DNA of 64,000 nucleotides from positions 1,561,501 to 1,625,500 of the forward strand of contig NZ_CP166625.1 of assembly GCF_041320595.1 (NCBI RefSeq). The letters run 5' to 3'. Each line of letters starts with the position of its first letter. Position 1 is the stretch's first letter. A program made the position numbers and the translations under genes. Under the pieces are notes generated by a model. That model was not told where the DNA came from. It worked only from the letters and a program-made list of their open reading frames with translations, and searched no databases. Source of the stretch: Pleomorphomonas sp. PLEO. Its GTDB lineage: Bacteria; Pseudomonadota; Alphaproteobacteria; Rhizobiales; Pleomorphomonadaceae. Below, one piece after another: positions 15,735 to 24,679 of this stretch.

Positions 15735-16286
15735 ATGGCCGCTCGCCTGACGCTGATCACAGTGCCGACCGACAACGACCGCCGCGCCCCGCGCTTTCCG
15801 GGCCGCGATCGGCTGGACCTGACCTTCGAGAGCTTGCCGGAGACGGTGCGCCGCTGCCTTAGCGAAGCCGATCACCTTATCCACGCACCCGAAATCGCCA
15901 TTGGCCCCAACGCCACCGTCCGGGTGCCGGCCGAGGTGGCCGAGGCGCTTTCCAATCTCGATTATGGCAACTGGGCGAACCGGACGATGACTGAGATCGC
16001 CGGCGCTGATCCCGCTGGCTTCGAGGTCTGGCGAATGGATATGGCGGCGGCCCCGCATGGCGGCGAAGCCATCTCCAGCGCGCGGGACCGGGTCGGCGGT
16101 TGGCTGGCCGGGCTGGAGGAACGATCGGGGGCCATCGTAGCGCTGTGCCCGGCGACGATCGTCAGGATCGCCCTCACGGCGGCGCTCGAGGCGCCGCTGT
16201 CGATGATCTGGCGCCTCGATCCCATGCCCTGGTCGGCCTGCGAGCTGACGCGCCATGGCGACCGGTGGTCGCTCAGGCTGAGCTAG
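15735..16286 (+). CDS. histidine phosphatase superfamily protein with degenerate active site
   Basis: A 183-residue protein that aligns by eye with the histidine phosphatases commonly found beside cbtAB: the LDYGNWANRTMTEIAGADP segment, PHGGEAISSARDRVGGWL and a final WRLDPMPWSACEL are all in place. The family RHG motif is replaced by LITVPTDND, so the phospho-accepting histidine is missing, and the second histidine (usually THAAVIR) is replaced by CPATIVR. Only the PHGGE histidine is left. It is divergent from the riboswitch-controlled operon. It is probably non-catalytic or uses another mechanism. GAGG before 15735 supports that start. Confidence 0.75.
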   Translation: MAARLTLITVPTDNDRRAPRFPGRDRLDLTFESLPETVRRCLSEADHLIHAPEIAIGPNATVRVPAEVAEALSNLDYGNWANRTMTEIAGADPAGFEVWRMDMAAAPHGGEAISSARDRVGGWLAGLEERSGAIVALCPATIVRIALTAALEAPLSMIWRLDPMPWSACELTRHGDRWSLRLS

Positions 16287-16457
16287 CTTACCCGTTGCGA
16301 CGGCCGGTTGCCGTAAATGTATCGGTGTGTTGCTGGGCGCTCAATTATGACGGGTTACGACAAATCGCCACAGCCTCACCATTGAATTTGCCAATTCGTG
16401 GTGTTCCCTCGCGCCACTGAGAGTTTCGGTCCGACTCTGAAACCAAGGGGTGACATC

Positions 16458-17192
16458 ATGAGATGCCTTCCGAAGATCAATGGTATCTACTGGCTGTCGC
16501 TTGCCGTGGCGAGCGTGTTCGGCGCCAGCCTCGGCGATTTTCTCGCCGATGGGCTCGGTCTCGGCCATCTCAAGGGGCTGCCTTATCTGCTCGGCGACTT
16601 GGCGCTCGTCTTGCTGGCCGAGCGTTTCCTGAAATACACCAGCACGCTCTACTTCTGGGCGGCGGTCATCCTCAGCGTCGCCGCCGCCTCCAACGTGGCC
16701 AACGCGCTCCATGATCTCCACGTCAGGCTGGCGTCGGTGCCGGTGCTGTGCCTGCTGCTCGCCATCACGGTGATTGTCTGGCGCCTCCGCGAACCGTCGG
16801 CCGACGAGCGCGACTTCATCCCGGTGGCCGGCTTTTACTGGGCCACCCTGCTCATGGCCGGCGTGCTCGGCGGCGTGGGGGGCGACGCGGCCGCCTATCC
16901 GCTCGGCTTCGGCAACTTCGGGGCGATGGTGGTGTTCGCCATTCCCCTGGGCTTCCTGCTCACCATCGGGCGCAACGGCCTCTACACCGACCTCGGCTTC
17001 TACTGGCTGGCGGTGGTGTTCATCGTCGCCGCCGGCACCGCCGCCGCCAATCTTCTGGCCCACGACCTCCACAGCATCGACCTCGGCACGGCAATCAGCG
17101 GCGCGGTGTTCGTGGCGTTGATCGTCGCGGTGTACGAGATGAGGGCTTGCAACAAGAGCCTGCGGGTTGGGCTGGTGGGCGAGGGAGCATGA
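16458..17192 (+). CDS. COG4705-type membrane protein
   Basis: A 244-residue inner-membrane protein with about eight short hydrophobic segments arranged as two similar halves: FYWATLLMAGVLGGVGGD and FYWLAVVFIVAAGTAAANL resemble the opening IYWLSLAVASVFGASLGD. This repeat layout is that of the uncharacterised COG4705 membrane proteins. No catalytic residues are evident. A remnant of a second copy lies at 19366-19623. Start at 16458 follows AAGGGG with acceptable spacing. Confidence 0.75.
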   Translation: MRCLPKINGIYWLSLAVASVFGASLGDFLADGLGLGHLKGLPYLLGDLALVLLAERFLKYTSTLYFWAAVILSVAAASNVANALHDLHVRLASVPVLCLLLAITVIVWRLREPSADERDFIPVAGFYWATLLMAGVLGGVGGDAAAYPLGFGNFGAMVVFAIPLGFLLTIGRNGLYTDLGFYWLAVVFIVAAGTAAANLLAHDLHSIDLGTAISGAVFVALIVAVYEMRACNKSLRVGLVGEGA

Positions 17193-17371
17193 GGAGGCAT
17201 GAGTCCACATAGGCGCGGGTGGACTCCCATGGACTCCCAAAGGCGAGGCGTCGAGAAAGACGTGCCCGCGAGCGCGCGACCATCCTCAGCTTGCCGCGTC
17301 CGAGGATCCGTCTGGCAAAGTGGCCGCTCCCGGCGGCATCAAACCCGCCGAGAGCGCCGAGCGCTTGGCAA

Positions 17372-18184
17372 TCAAGGATGCAGACCATTCAGCGGAGGCC
17401 GCCTGTGGAAGGGGCCCGCGTCGGACCCGCTGTAATAGGTGCCGAACTGGTTCTCGTAATCGCGATCGACGATCGTTGAGGCATCGTAGACCGGGCTGTT
17501 CTTGACCACCTGCCGGTCGACGCTCAGGGCAACGGTCTTGTCCGCCCAACTGATGTCTTTGGCCAGGCGCGGCGAGATCAACACCTTCTGCCCCGGCCAC
17601 CAGTTCTTGGTGTCGACCACGAGGTAGTGGATGCTCCAGTCCGCTTCCTCGACCAGCATGTCCTCGACATGGCCGATATCGCCATCGGTGGCATGGATAT
17701 GATAGCCGTCCACCGCCTTGACGCTGCGCAGGTGCGGATCATCATGCCGCCGATGCGCCTCGAGCACCTCGTTCTCGAAACGCAGTGTATCCGGCTCTGG
17801 TGCCAGGATGGGTGCGCCCATCACGCTGCCGTAGCCACCGCCACCCATATAGAGGCCGCTTCCCCAATAGGGGCTCCAGCCATAGTAGCCGTAGATGTTG
17901 TTTTCCATTTGCCGCGACACCGGCCGCTCGGTGTCGATATCCGGACTATTTTCGACCTGCCGCATCGTCAGCTTGACCGAGAACTCCCGGCTTCGCTCAT
18001 TGGCGTGTCCCAGCGTTGACGTCGGGAGAAGCACCCTGCGGTGGGTGAGCCAGTCGCCGGTTTCGACGACGAGCCAGCGGATGAGCCAGCTTTCATCGTC
18101 GAACAGCAGGTCGCTGACGGTGCCAACATCGCCGTCGCTGGCGGCGATGGCGTAGCCCTTAATCTTGGAGGCATTCCATAACAT
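17372..18184 (-). CDS. PRC-barrel domain protein
   Basis: A 270-residue soluble protein built of two PRC-barrel repeats. The first is at residues 1-80 (KIKGYAIAASDGDVGTVSDL, then WLIRWLVVETGDWLTHRRVLL) and the second at about 155-235 (VDGYHIHATDGDIGHVEDML, WSIHYLVVDTKNWWPGQKVLI). A glycine- and tyrosine-rich linker (YGYYGWSPYWGSGLYMGGGG) joins them. PRC barrels act in photosynthetic reaction centres, ribosome maturation and many uncharacterised stress proteins; this two-barrel form is of unknown function. AAGGAG precedes the ATG at 18184. Confidence 0.85.
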   Translation of the reverse strand: MLWNASKIKGYAIAASDGDVGTVSDLLFDDESWLIRWLVVETGDWLTHRRVLLPTSTLGHANERSREFSVKLTMRQVENSPDIDTERPVSRQMENNIYGYYGWSPYWGSGLYMGGGGYGSVMGAPILAPEPDTLRFENEVLEAHRRHDDPHLRSVKAVDGYHIHATDGDIGHVEDMLVEEADWSIHYLVVDTKNWWPGQKVLISPRLAKDISWADKTVALSVDRQVVKNSPVYDASTIVDRDYENQFGTYYSGSDAGPFHRRPPLNGLHP

Positions 18185-18870
18185 GTCGGGACTCCTTGGA
18201 GTGTGCAACCGCCGCGAGGGAACGCCGTTGATCGGCGCCAACCTTTGGCCGGTATCGCGACCGTGGACCCCACCTTCAATGTCAGGGCAAAACCGATGAC
18301 ACTCCGAGCGCGGCAAGTCCGATGGCCAGTGAGGCAGCCAGTGCTGAGCGGTTTGGGGGTAAATTCTCCTGTAGCCATTTTAAGTAACCGCTGAAAATTG
18401 AGGTTACCCCATGGCTAGATGAAGACAGTATTCCTCGCCGAATTTGCGGTGAAGGCTCGGATATTACTCACAAATACGTTTGATTACTAAGGTTTGGCGC
18501 GTTTTCATCGTTGCCAGAGGGGCCGGGCTATCCTTCCTTCAGGGCCGAAGGCCTCGCCTGTCGGAAGGGCGATCTCAGGGGCGCCATCCTCAAGGGTATC
18601 GCCAGCGCCGCCGTCAAACGGCACGGGCCGATCGATCTCGACGAGAACCGGGCAGATCGCTCGGTGCCATCCCGACGCCTCAACCTCGTCGGCGCTACCT
18701 ACAGACTGACATACGACTATCGGACTTAAGTCCTTTTCGTGCGGGCTCTGAGTATTTTCCGGGCCTACCCTCGGTCGATGGATGTCGCGATTCTATCATC
18801 GCGATGAATACTCAATTGCCGAGGGCAATAAGAGGCGGGGAAGTATCGCACCATTTCAGGGAGGTCAGCC
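18185..18870. other. 686-bp stretch without a convincing gene
   Basis: Short frames are present but none has a recognisable domain, and they overlap each other in different frames. The only structure noticed is a GTAACC/GGTTAC inverted repeat at 18385-18390 and 18403-18408 with a 12-base loop. The area may hold decayed DNA between the PRC-barrel and cupin genes. Confidence 0.4.
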
Positions 18871-19350
18871 ATGGACAACATTGGTAGCAGGATCAAGGAC
18901 ATTGGTCCGCAGCCGCAAACTTTCGACATTCAGCGCGCGACGAAGGAAAACACCAATTACCGCTCAGTTGCCTGGAGCGGCCGCTACCTGCAAGTGACGC
19001 TGATGTCGATCCCCGTTGGCGGCGACATCGGCCTTGAAGTGCATCCGGAGACCGATCAATTCCTGCGTCTCGACTCCGGCAGCGGTCGCGTGCAGATGGG
19101 AGAGGCCAAGAACAAGCTGACGTTTGAAAAGCATGTGTCGGACGGTTGGTGCGTCCTCGTTCCCGCCGGCACCTGGCACAACATCACCAATATGGGCACG
19201 AAGCCCATGCAGGTCTACGCGATCTACGCCCCCGCCCACCACAAACCCGACAAGGTGCAGGCGACGGCAGCGGCAGCGGAGTCCGACAAAGCCGACAAAC
19301 CAGCGACCTGGTCGGTACAGCCAAAGCAGGCGCCCGACGAACACGGCTGA
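18871..19350 (+). CDS. cupin domain protein
   Basis: A 159-residue single-domain cupin. The first motif appears as GGDIGLEVHPETDQFLRLDSG and the second as VLVPAGTWHNITN, giving metal-binding His and Glu candidates (H in EVHPE, E in PETDQ, H in TWHNI). The C-terminal 40 residues are lysine-, alanine- and aspartate-rich and look disordered. GGGAGG precedes the ATG. Related small cupins are often annotated as mannose-6-phosphate isomerase-like, but no reaction can be assigned. Confidence 0.88.
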   Translation: MDNIGSRIKDIGPQPQTFDIQRATKENTNYRSVAWSGRYLQVTLMSIPVGGDIGLEVHPETDQFLRLDSGSGRVQMGEAKNKLTFEKHVSDGWCVLVPAGTWHNITNMGTKPMQVYAIYAPAHHKPDKVQATAAAAESDKADKPATWSVQPKQAPDEHG

Positions 19351-19365
19351 CAGGGGGCTTCATGC

Positions 19366-19623
19366 TTGGCCATCGTTTTGGGATGCGACGCCGATGGCCG
19401 ACCGATCTTTACTACGCGTTGCTCGGTGTCGACAGGGAGTGGCGCAGGCGTTTGGTCGGGGGCGGCGGTCGGCGAACTATCGCCTCTGGCTCTCCACATC
19501 ACTGTTCACCGCTTGGTGATCAGCGGCACCGCGTTCGTGGCGCTCATCGTCGTCGTGTACCAGATGACGGCATGGAGGCAAAGCCGCCCGAGGAATGAGA
19601 TTGGCGGGCAAAGATTTACATAG
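19366..19623 (+). pseudogene. remnant of a second COG4705-type membrane protein
   Basis: The stretch ISGTAFVALIVVVYQMTAW (about 19519-19575) closely matches the last helix of the COG4705-type protein at 16458 (ISGAVFVALIVAVYEMRA). Upstream pieces with weaker likeness are spread over different frames. It is a 5'-eroded copy at the left border of the TcmP island. Confidence 0.5.
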
Positions 19624-19679
19624 ATGGATTGTCGCCGCTGTTCTGTGTCGCGCGGAATGTTCCGCGAAGTTTGGAAGCT

Positions 19680-20858
19680 TCATGTTTGTTCGGCGCGCTG
19701 GACCCGATAGTGATCGTCCGGTGATCGTTTGCGGGGAGCCCAGTCCAGGAAGTTCAGGTGGCCCGATTTCCGTAGATCGCTAGCGACGGCGTTGAGTTGT
19801 GAACGGCTTACGATATGGCGCCCGAGTACTCTGGGCCAAATGTCACCCCAGATCGCAATCGATGGTCCCGCTGGTACCAGATCCAGCAGCGATGCTTTAG
19901 CGTTGATCAGTTCTTGCGCCAGATAGGCTTCGGCTGGGTCGGGCGCCATTTGAGCAAAAGATTCGAATAACTCTGCCTGCTCGCTAGCTGCTACGGATGC
20001 TTGTAACTTGGCGACTCCACGTGCTTTGTCCTGCTTGCGCAGTGCCTTGATCTGACATTCCCGAAATACTTCTAGCCCAGCCGGGCTGCGGGTTCCATAG
20101 ATCAGACTATAGAGCGGTCGGTCTACGGTGGGTCTCAGGACAGTGGTCTCCGCAACAAATGGATAGTTGCCAATTCGCGCTAATGTGCCCGAAAAGGCTT
20201 CTATAAGAACTATTTTCCGATGTTCGGACTCGGCTCTCCCTTGCGGGGTGGGTTCTCTGAGGCATTGGCGCCAGCCTGGTTCCAAGAATAGTGCGTCAAG
20301 GCTGGCAGCGACTCCAGGACTTGAAACGTTAACGAAGCGATTGATGAAATCGAACATGAAATTGAAGACGACTTCGCTGTTTGGCCGCTTTACCAGCGGC
20401 GCAATGCGATCCATCTCAATTCGCCAGCCCTTTGGATCGATTAGCAAAAAAGAAAATGCGCGACGGGGTATATCCCTGAGAATAGTCTGCGCTAGTTCGA
20501 TAAACGATCCTTGATATGTCTTGATTTGGACGTCAGGAAAGAGAGCGCTGACTCCTTGTAACTTCGCGTATGCGGTGGGATCTTTCTCTACAAGGTAGGC
20601 CGACATTTTCAAGGAACGGCCGAGTTCATTCCATCTAGCCTTCACCTTCGCCAGTGTCGCAAGTGCAATGCCAAACGATGTGTCTTGAAATTGCTCGCCT
20701 GCGTTTTGCCAGGGACCTGAGAAACCATCGATATAGGCCACCTCGTTCCACTGGCTGCCTATCTTGTAGGCCCAGGCCTCGAGATACTCGCCCAATAGGA
20801 AATGCTTCACATAAGCTTGTTCACGCCCCTTGTAGAGCTCCAATTCCCCGATCATCAC
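19680..20858 (-). CDS. tcmP: three-Cys-motif partner protein TcmP
   Basis: A 392-residue protein of the TcmP family. Typical pieces are KHFLLGEYLEAWAYKIGS, VAYIDGFSGPWQN, FSFLLIDPKGWRI and VVFNFMFDFINRF. TcmP proteins occur next to three-cysteine-motif proteins such as the DUF5131 gene at 21094; their reaction is not established. The C-terminal 100 residues form a separate helical region ending in a winged-helix-like DLRKSGHLNFLDW. It is divergent from the DUF5131 gene and has lower GC than the core genome, consistent with transfer. A second, different tcmP lies on the other side of DUF5131. Confidence 0.88.
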   Translation of the reverse strand: MMIGELELYKGREQAYVKHFLLGEYLEAWAYKIGSQWNEVAYIDGFSGPWQNAGEQFQDTSFGIALATLAKVKARWNELGRSLKMSAYLVEKDPTAYAKLQGVSALFPDVQIKTYQGSFIELAQTILRDIPRRAFSFLLIDPKGWRIEMDRIAPLVKRPNSEVVFNFMFDFINRFVNVSSPGVAASLDALFLEPGWRQCLREPTPQGRAESEHRKIVLIEAFSGTLARIGNYPFVAETTVLRPTVDRPLYSLIYGTRSPAGLEVFRECQIKALRKQDKARGVAKLQASVAASEQAELFESFAQMAPDPAEAYLAQELINAKASLLDLVPAGPSIAIWGDIWPRVLGRHIVSRSQLNAVASDLRKSGHLNFLDWAPRKRSPDDHYRVQRAEQT

Positions 20859-21093
20859 ATGCTCGCAGTATCAGGTCGTTTTGCGTTACCTTATGGCACC
20901 ATGGCAAAGCCTATTGTAGGAGTCTAGGAAAACTCGCATAGGTAGAATCGCGCCCAATTGTAACTCACTTGGCTTTGGCATTTCCGCCGTCAACCGGCGG
21001 GCGAGTTGTCGTTCTTAAGAAAATCTTTTTGGCTAGGGCTGACAGTTCAGGCCGATCAGAAGTTCTAGCTACTTTGATAGATGAGTTTGACCT

Positions 21094-21870
21094 ATGGCTG
21101 AGACGCAGATTGAGTGGACCGACGCCACATGGAATCCGGTGGCTGGATGTTCCATCGTAACCGCAGGGTGTACGAACTGCTACGCGATGCAGATGGCTCG
21201 CCGTCTCGAAGCTATGGGTGTTCCCAAGTATGACGGTCTGACTCGAAAAAGCGGCAAACGCGCTGTCTGGAATGGGGTCGTGCGTGAGGACCGAGCCGCT
21301 CTTGAGATTCCTTACGGGTGGCGCAAGCCCCGGAAGATCTTTGTCAATTCGATGAGCGACCTCTTCCACGATGCCGTAAGCGAGGACTTCATCGTTGATG
21401 TGTGGCGGGTCATGCGAGAGACGCCGCACCACAACTATCAGATTCTGACTAAGCGCCCGGAGCGAATGGCCGAGATTGTGGCGCGAACAATCCGCGATGT
21501 CCTGCCTAATGTCTGGTTGGGCACCAGCGTTGAGAACGCCGATGTAGTTGAGCGGATTGACCATTTACGGGCTGTGCCAGCCACCATTCGCTTCATCTCG
21601 TTTGAGCCGCTGATAGGTCCCGTCGGCAAGATCGATCTTACCGACATCCGCTGGGCGATCGTTGGGGGAGAGAGCGGCGTAAACGCGCGTCCTATCCGCG
21701 AAGATTGGGTCGATGAAATTTACGCGTATTGCGACACCTACGGTACAGCTTTTTTCTTCAAGCAGTGGGGTACTTGGGGCAAGGATAACAAGAGGCGCTC
21801 CAAGAAGGCTAACGGGCGTGAGTATCGTGGTCGCATCTGGAATGAGATGCCTCCGGCTCTCGAAGTCTAA
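21094..21870 (+). CDS. DUF5131 (phage Gp37/Gp68) three-Cys-motif protein
   Basis: A 258-residue protein of the phage Gp37/Gp68 (DUF5131) family. It opens with the family signature QIEWTDATWNPVAGC and carries the three-cysteine cluster C-x6-C-x2-C (CSIVTAGCTNC, about residues 17-27), which resembles an iron-sulfur cluster site of radical-SAM-like enzymes. Further hallmarks are NSMSDLFHD, ILTKRPERM, WLGTSVEN and the C-terminal WGGE-type IVGGESG followed by FFFKQWG. It sits between two TcmP genes, its known genomic partners. The biochemical role is unknown; DNA or nucleotide modification is often suspected. Confidence 0.9.
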   Translation: MAETQIEWTDATWNPVAGCSIVTAGCTNCYAMQMARRLEAMGVPKYDGLTRKSGKRAVWNGVVREDRAALEIPYGWRKPRKIFVNSMSDLFHDAVSEDFIVDVWRVMRETPHHNYQILTKRPERMAEIVARTIRDVLPNVWLGTSVENADVVERIDHLRAVPATIRFISFEPLIGPVGKIDLTDIRWAIVGGESGVNARPIREDWVDEIYAYCDTYGTAFFFKQWGTWGKDNKRRSKKANGREYRGRIWNEMPPALEV

Positions 21871-21896
21871 TGGCGCCGGCCTGTGCGGAGTAAATT

Positions 21897-22820
21897 TTGA
21901 AGACCGAAGGCTATAACTGGACCAAAGGGGCTGATCTTGACGACCATAGCCGGCGCAAGCACAAGGTCCTCAGAGAGTATTTCCGTCAATACCTAACAGT
22001 TCGCTGCCAGAACCCTCACCAAGCCAAATTCCGTTTGGCTATTGTCGATGGGTTCTCCGGGAGTGGCCGTTATAACTGTGGCGCGCCTGGCTCACCAATC
22101 ATCTTCATTGAAGAGTTAAGCAGCGCGCTTGAAGAGATCAATCTCAACCGAGCGGGTCGTGGTCTCGGTACTATCGAGATCGAGGCTCTTTTAATCTTTA
22201 ACGACGCGATTCCGAGCGTGACAGATATGCTACGGTCTCACTGTGAGCCTCTGTTGGCTTCGCTTAAAGACAGTACGCAAAAACTACATGTGAGTATCTG
22301 CTATTTTTCTGGCGAATTCGAGACCGTTTATCCGAGGATAAAAGATCTGATCCTCAAGGGGCACTACCGTAGTGTTCTCTACAATCTCGATCAGTATGGT
22401 CACACGGGGGTCAACATATCTACCCTTCAAGATATGCTACGTGGCCCGTTGTCCGCGCCATCAACGGAAGTATTCTATACGTTTGCGATCGAGGGTTTAC
22501 TGACCTATCTCAGTGGCAGAAATCCTATGTTATTGTCTAGGCAGCTAGGACACTTGGGTATCGAACCATCAAATATGAAAGCGCTCGAAGGACTTCTCAG
22601 CAAGACTGCATGGCTGGGCGCGGCCGAACGCCTAGTGTACGAGACCCTCAAGAACTGCGCTCTTTATGTCAGCCCGTTTTCGATCCGCAATCCCAACGGT
22701 TGGCGCTACTGGATGCTCCATTTTGCCAACAATTATCGAGCCAGGCAGGTCTACAATGATGTTCTCCATGATAATGGTCAGCTGGACCATTTCGGGCGTT
22801 CTGGCCTAGCAGGCTGTTGA
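21897..22820 (+). pseudogene. tcmP homologue, 5' part, interrupted by IS
   Basis: A second TcmP-type gene begins at TTG 21897 (GGAG 6 bases upstream) just after DUF5131. It shows the family pieces RRKHKVLREYFRQYL, LAIVDGFSGSGRYN and VLYNLDQYGHTGV. The coding sequence stops 11 bases into an inserted IS element, where the element supplies a TGA. If the IS (22810-24316) and one CTAG copy are removed, the frame continues without a break into 24321-24661, giving about 417 residues. The insertion is therefore recent. Compare the intact but divergent TcmP at 19680. Confidence 0.85.
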
Positions 22821-24316
22821 AAAAGGCCTCGCCTCGTCAATACTGGCATGATTCACTCTGTCCGAACGGTGATTTGGAGGGTGGTGGATGCGGGGTGGAG
22901 ACGAGCGGAGCGGCGAGCTTTTCAGCTATGTCGATCTTGAGGCGCGGGTTCGGCGGGATCATCCGCTGCGGGTGATCCGGGAGATCGTGAACGCGGCCCT
23001 GACGAGCCTGGCAGCAGATTTTGCAGCGCTTTACTCGCCGATCGGGCGGCCCTCTATCCCGCCGGAGAAGCTGTTGCGGGCGATGCTGTTGCAGGCCTTC
23101 TATTCGATCCGCTCGGAGCGGCTTTTGATGGAGCGGCTGGAATACGACCTTTTGTTCCGCTGGTTCGTCGGGATCGGCGTGGACGATGCGGCCTGGGATC
23201 ATTCGGCGTTCTCCAAGAACCGCGACCGGTTGCTGGCAGGGGCCGTCGCGGCGAAGTTCCTCAGGGCGGTTCTGGCGCAGCCCAAGGTGAACAAGCTTCT
23301 GTCCACCGATCACTTCTCGGTCGACGGGACGCTGATCGAGGCGTGGGCCTCGATGAAGAGCGTTAGGCCCAGAGACGGATCGGACACGCCGCCTTCGGGT
23401 GGTGGTGGCCGCAATGCCGAAGCCGATTTTCATGGGCACAAGCGGACCAATGATACCCATGTCTCCACCACCGATCCGGAGGCGCGGCTCTACAAGAAGG
23501 GCAAAGGCAAGGAGGCGAAGCTGTGCTTCATGGGGCACGGCTTGATGGAGAACCGCCACGGTCTTCTGGTCGATGCCAGCCTGACCCAAGCCGATGGCCA
23601 CGCCGAACGGGTGGCGGGCCTTTGCATGGTCGAACTGCGTGCCGACCGGCCGGAGGCGATCACGCTGGGTGCCGATAAGGCCTACGATAGCGAGGACTTC
23701 GTCAACGAGTTGCGGTCGATGAACGTGACGCCGCACGTGGCCCGGAATACCAGCGGGCGAAGCTCGGCCATCGACGGGCGCACGACACGGCATGAGGGTT
23801 ATGGTGTCAGCCTGCGCATTCGCAAGCGCATCGAGGAAGCCTTTGGCTGGATCAAGACGATCGGCGGGCAGCGCAAGACCAGGTTCCGGGGCATCGACCG
23901 CGTCGGATGGGCCTTCACCTTCTGTGCCGCCGCCTACAATCTGGTGCGGTTGCCCAAACTCCTGGCGGTACCCACATGAGCGTGCCAACGGACTGCCAGT
24001 TGATCGGCCGCTGGCGCATCATCGAAGCCGACATCTGGGATCGCGATTATCTCGATCTGTGTGGCCCGGCCACAATCACCATCGGGGCCAACAGCCGTGG
24101 CGAAATCGCCTTCGGCGCCATGCAGGCCAACCTCGAACTCGGCTGCAGCCGCTCGATGGTCGTCTTCACATGGGCCGGATCAGACGAAATGGACGAGGTC
24201 ACCGGCGACGGTGACGCCGAATTGCTCGACGATGGCTCCATCGAGGTCACCTTCGCCTATCACAACGGCGACCAAGCCACCCTCAAAGCCATTCGGGTGA
24301 CTTCTTCAACAGCCTG
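22810..24316 (+). mobile_element. IS5-like insertion sequence with passenger ORF
   Basis: The element is 1,507 bp long. Its left end reads CAGGCTGTTGAAAAAG and the right end, inverted, CAGGCTGTTGAAGAAG, so the first 16 bases match at 15 positions. CTAG flanks both sides (22806-22809 and 24317-24320), the target duplication. It carries a transposase gene and a second overlapping ORF. The target gene is a tcmP homologue. Confidence 0.9.
22888..23979 (+). CDS. IS5-family transposase
   Basis: A 363-residue DDE transposase. The N-terminal domain (DLEARVRRDHPLRVIREIV, then RPSIPPEKLLRAMLLQAFYS) is the DUF772-type domain of IS5-like transposases. The DDE residues can be placed in FSVDGTLIEAW (first D), LGADKAYDSEDF (second D) and RKRIEEAFGWIK (E in the Y-1-like signature). 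The gene is intact with a full-length product and stop overlapping the next start (ATGA), so the element may still be active. Confidence 0.92.
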   Translation: MRGGDERSGELFSYVDLEARVRRDHPLRVIREIVNAALTSLAADFAALYSPIGRPSIPPEKLLRAMLLQAFYSIRSERLLMERLEYDLLFRWFVGIGVDDAAWDHSAFSKNRDRLLAGAVAAKFLRAVLAQPKVNKLLSTDHFSVDGTLIEAWASMKSVRPRDGSDTPPSGGGGRNAEADFHGHKRTNDTHVSTTDPEARLYKKGKGKEAKLCFMGHGLMENRHGLLVDASLTQADGHAERVAGLCMVELRADRPEAITLGADKAYDSEDFVNELRSMNVTPHVARNTSGRSSAIDGRTTRHEGYGVSLRIRKRIEEAFGWIKTIGGQRKTRFRGIDRVGWAFTFCAAAYNLVRLPKLLAVPT

Positions 24317-24320
24317 CTAG
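23976..24320 (+). CDS. passenger ORF inside the IS, stop codon provided by target duplication
   Basis: A 114-residue ORF whose ATG overlaps the transposase stop. It opens with CQLIGRWRIIEADIWDRDYL and has an acidic beta-rich body (GEIAFGAMQANLEL, VVFTWAGSDEMDEV). From memory this resembles small conserved hypothetical proteins found free-standing in many proteobacteria. Here the C-terminus reads into the right terminal repeat (TSSTAC) and the stop TAG is part of the CTAG target duplication. This suggests that the element captured the gene and trimmed its end. Function unknown. Confidence 0.7.
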   Translation: MSVPTDCQLIGRWRIIEADIWDRDYLDLCGPATITIGANSRGEIAFGAMQANLELGCSRSMVVFTWAGSDEMDEVTGDGDAELLDDGSIEVTFAYHNGDQATLKAIRVTSSTAC

Positions 24321-24661
24321 ACATGTTTTCGTACGACCCTGCCAACGAAGGTCGACTCTACATGTTCGAGGCCGATGACCGGCAGGCCGCTAGAACCCAG
24401 TTGCTTACCGATATTCCGCGCCTAGTTTCCGACGCCGGTAAAACAATGCTGGTAGGCTCGTTTTACGAGGCGGCCTACAGCGCGACACCCGCTCATATGA
24501 ACGACATCCACGTAGCGATGCTTGAGAGTGAAGAGCTGGAGGTAATCACGTGCAACGGTGGAATCCGCCGAAAAGGCAACACGATCCAAATTAAAGATAC
24601 TCTTCGCTTAAAGGATCAGCGCACATTCTTTCCTATGTTCAGGCAGAAACCTGCTTTGTGA
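24317..24661 (+). pseudogene. tcmP homologue, 3' part, downstream of IS
   Basis: This is the continuation of the gene broken at 22809. After the CTAG duplication the sense frame reads DMFSYDPANEGRLYMFEADD and ends at 24661 after FPMFRQKPAL. It holds about 113 residues of the C-terminal region. An internal ATG at 24323 could in principle start a separate peptide, but no ribosome binding site is evident because the IS end lies directly upstream. Confidence 0.8.
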
Positions 24662-24679
24662 TTTCCAAACATGCGTGTG

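Noticed and set aside
18511-18729. 72-codon frame in the gap before the cupin gene
   Set aside because: No recognised motif, no good ribosome binding site, and competing frames of the same length overlap it.
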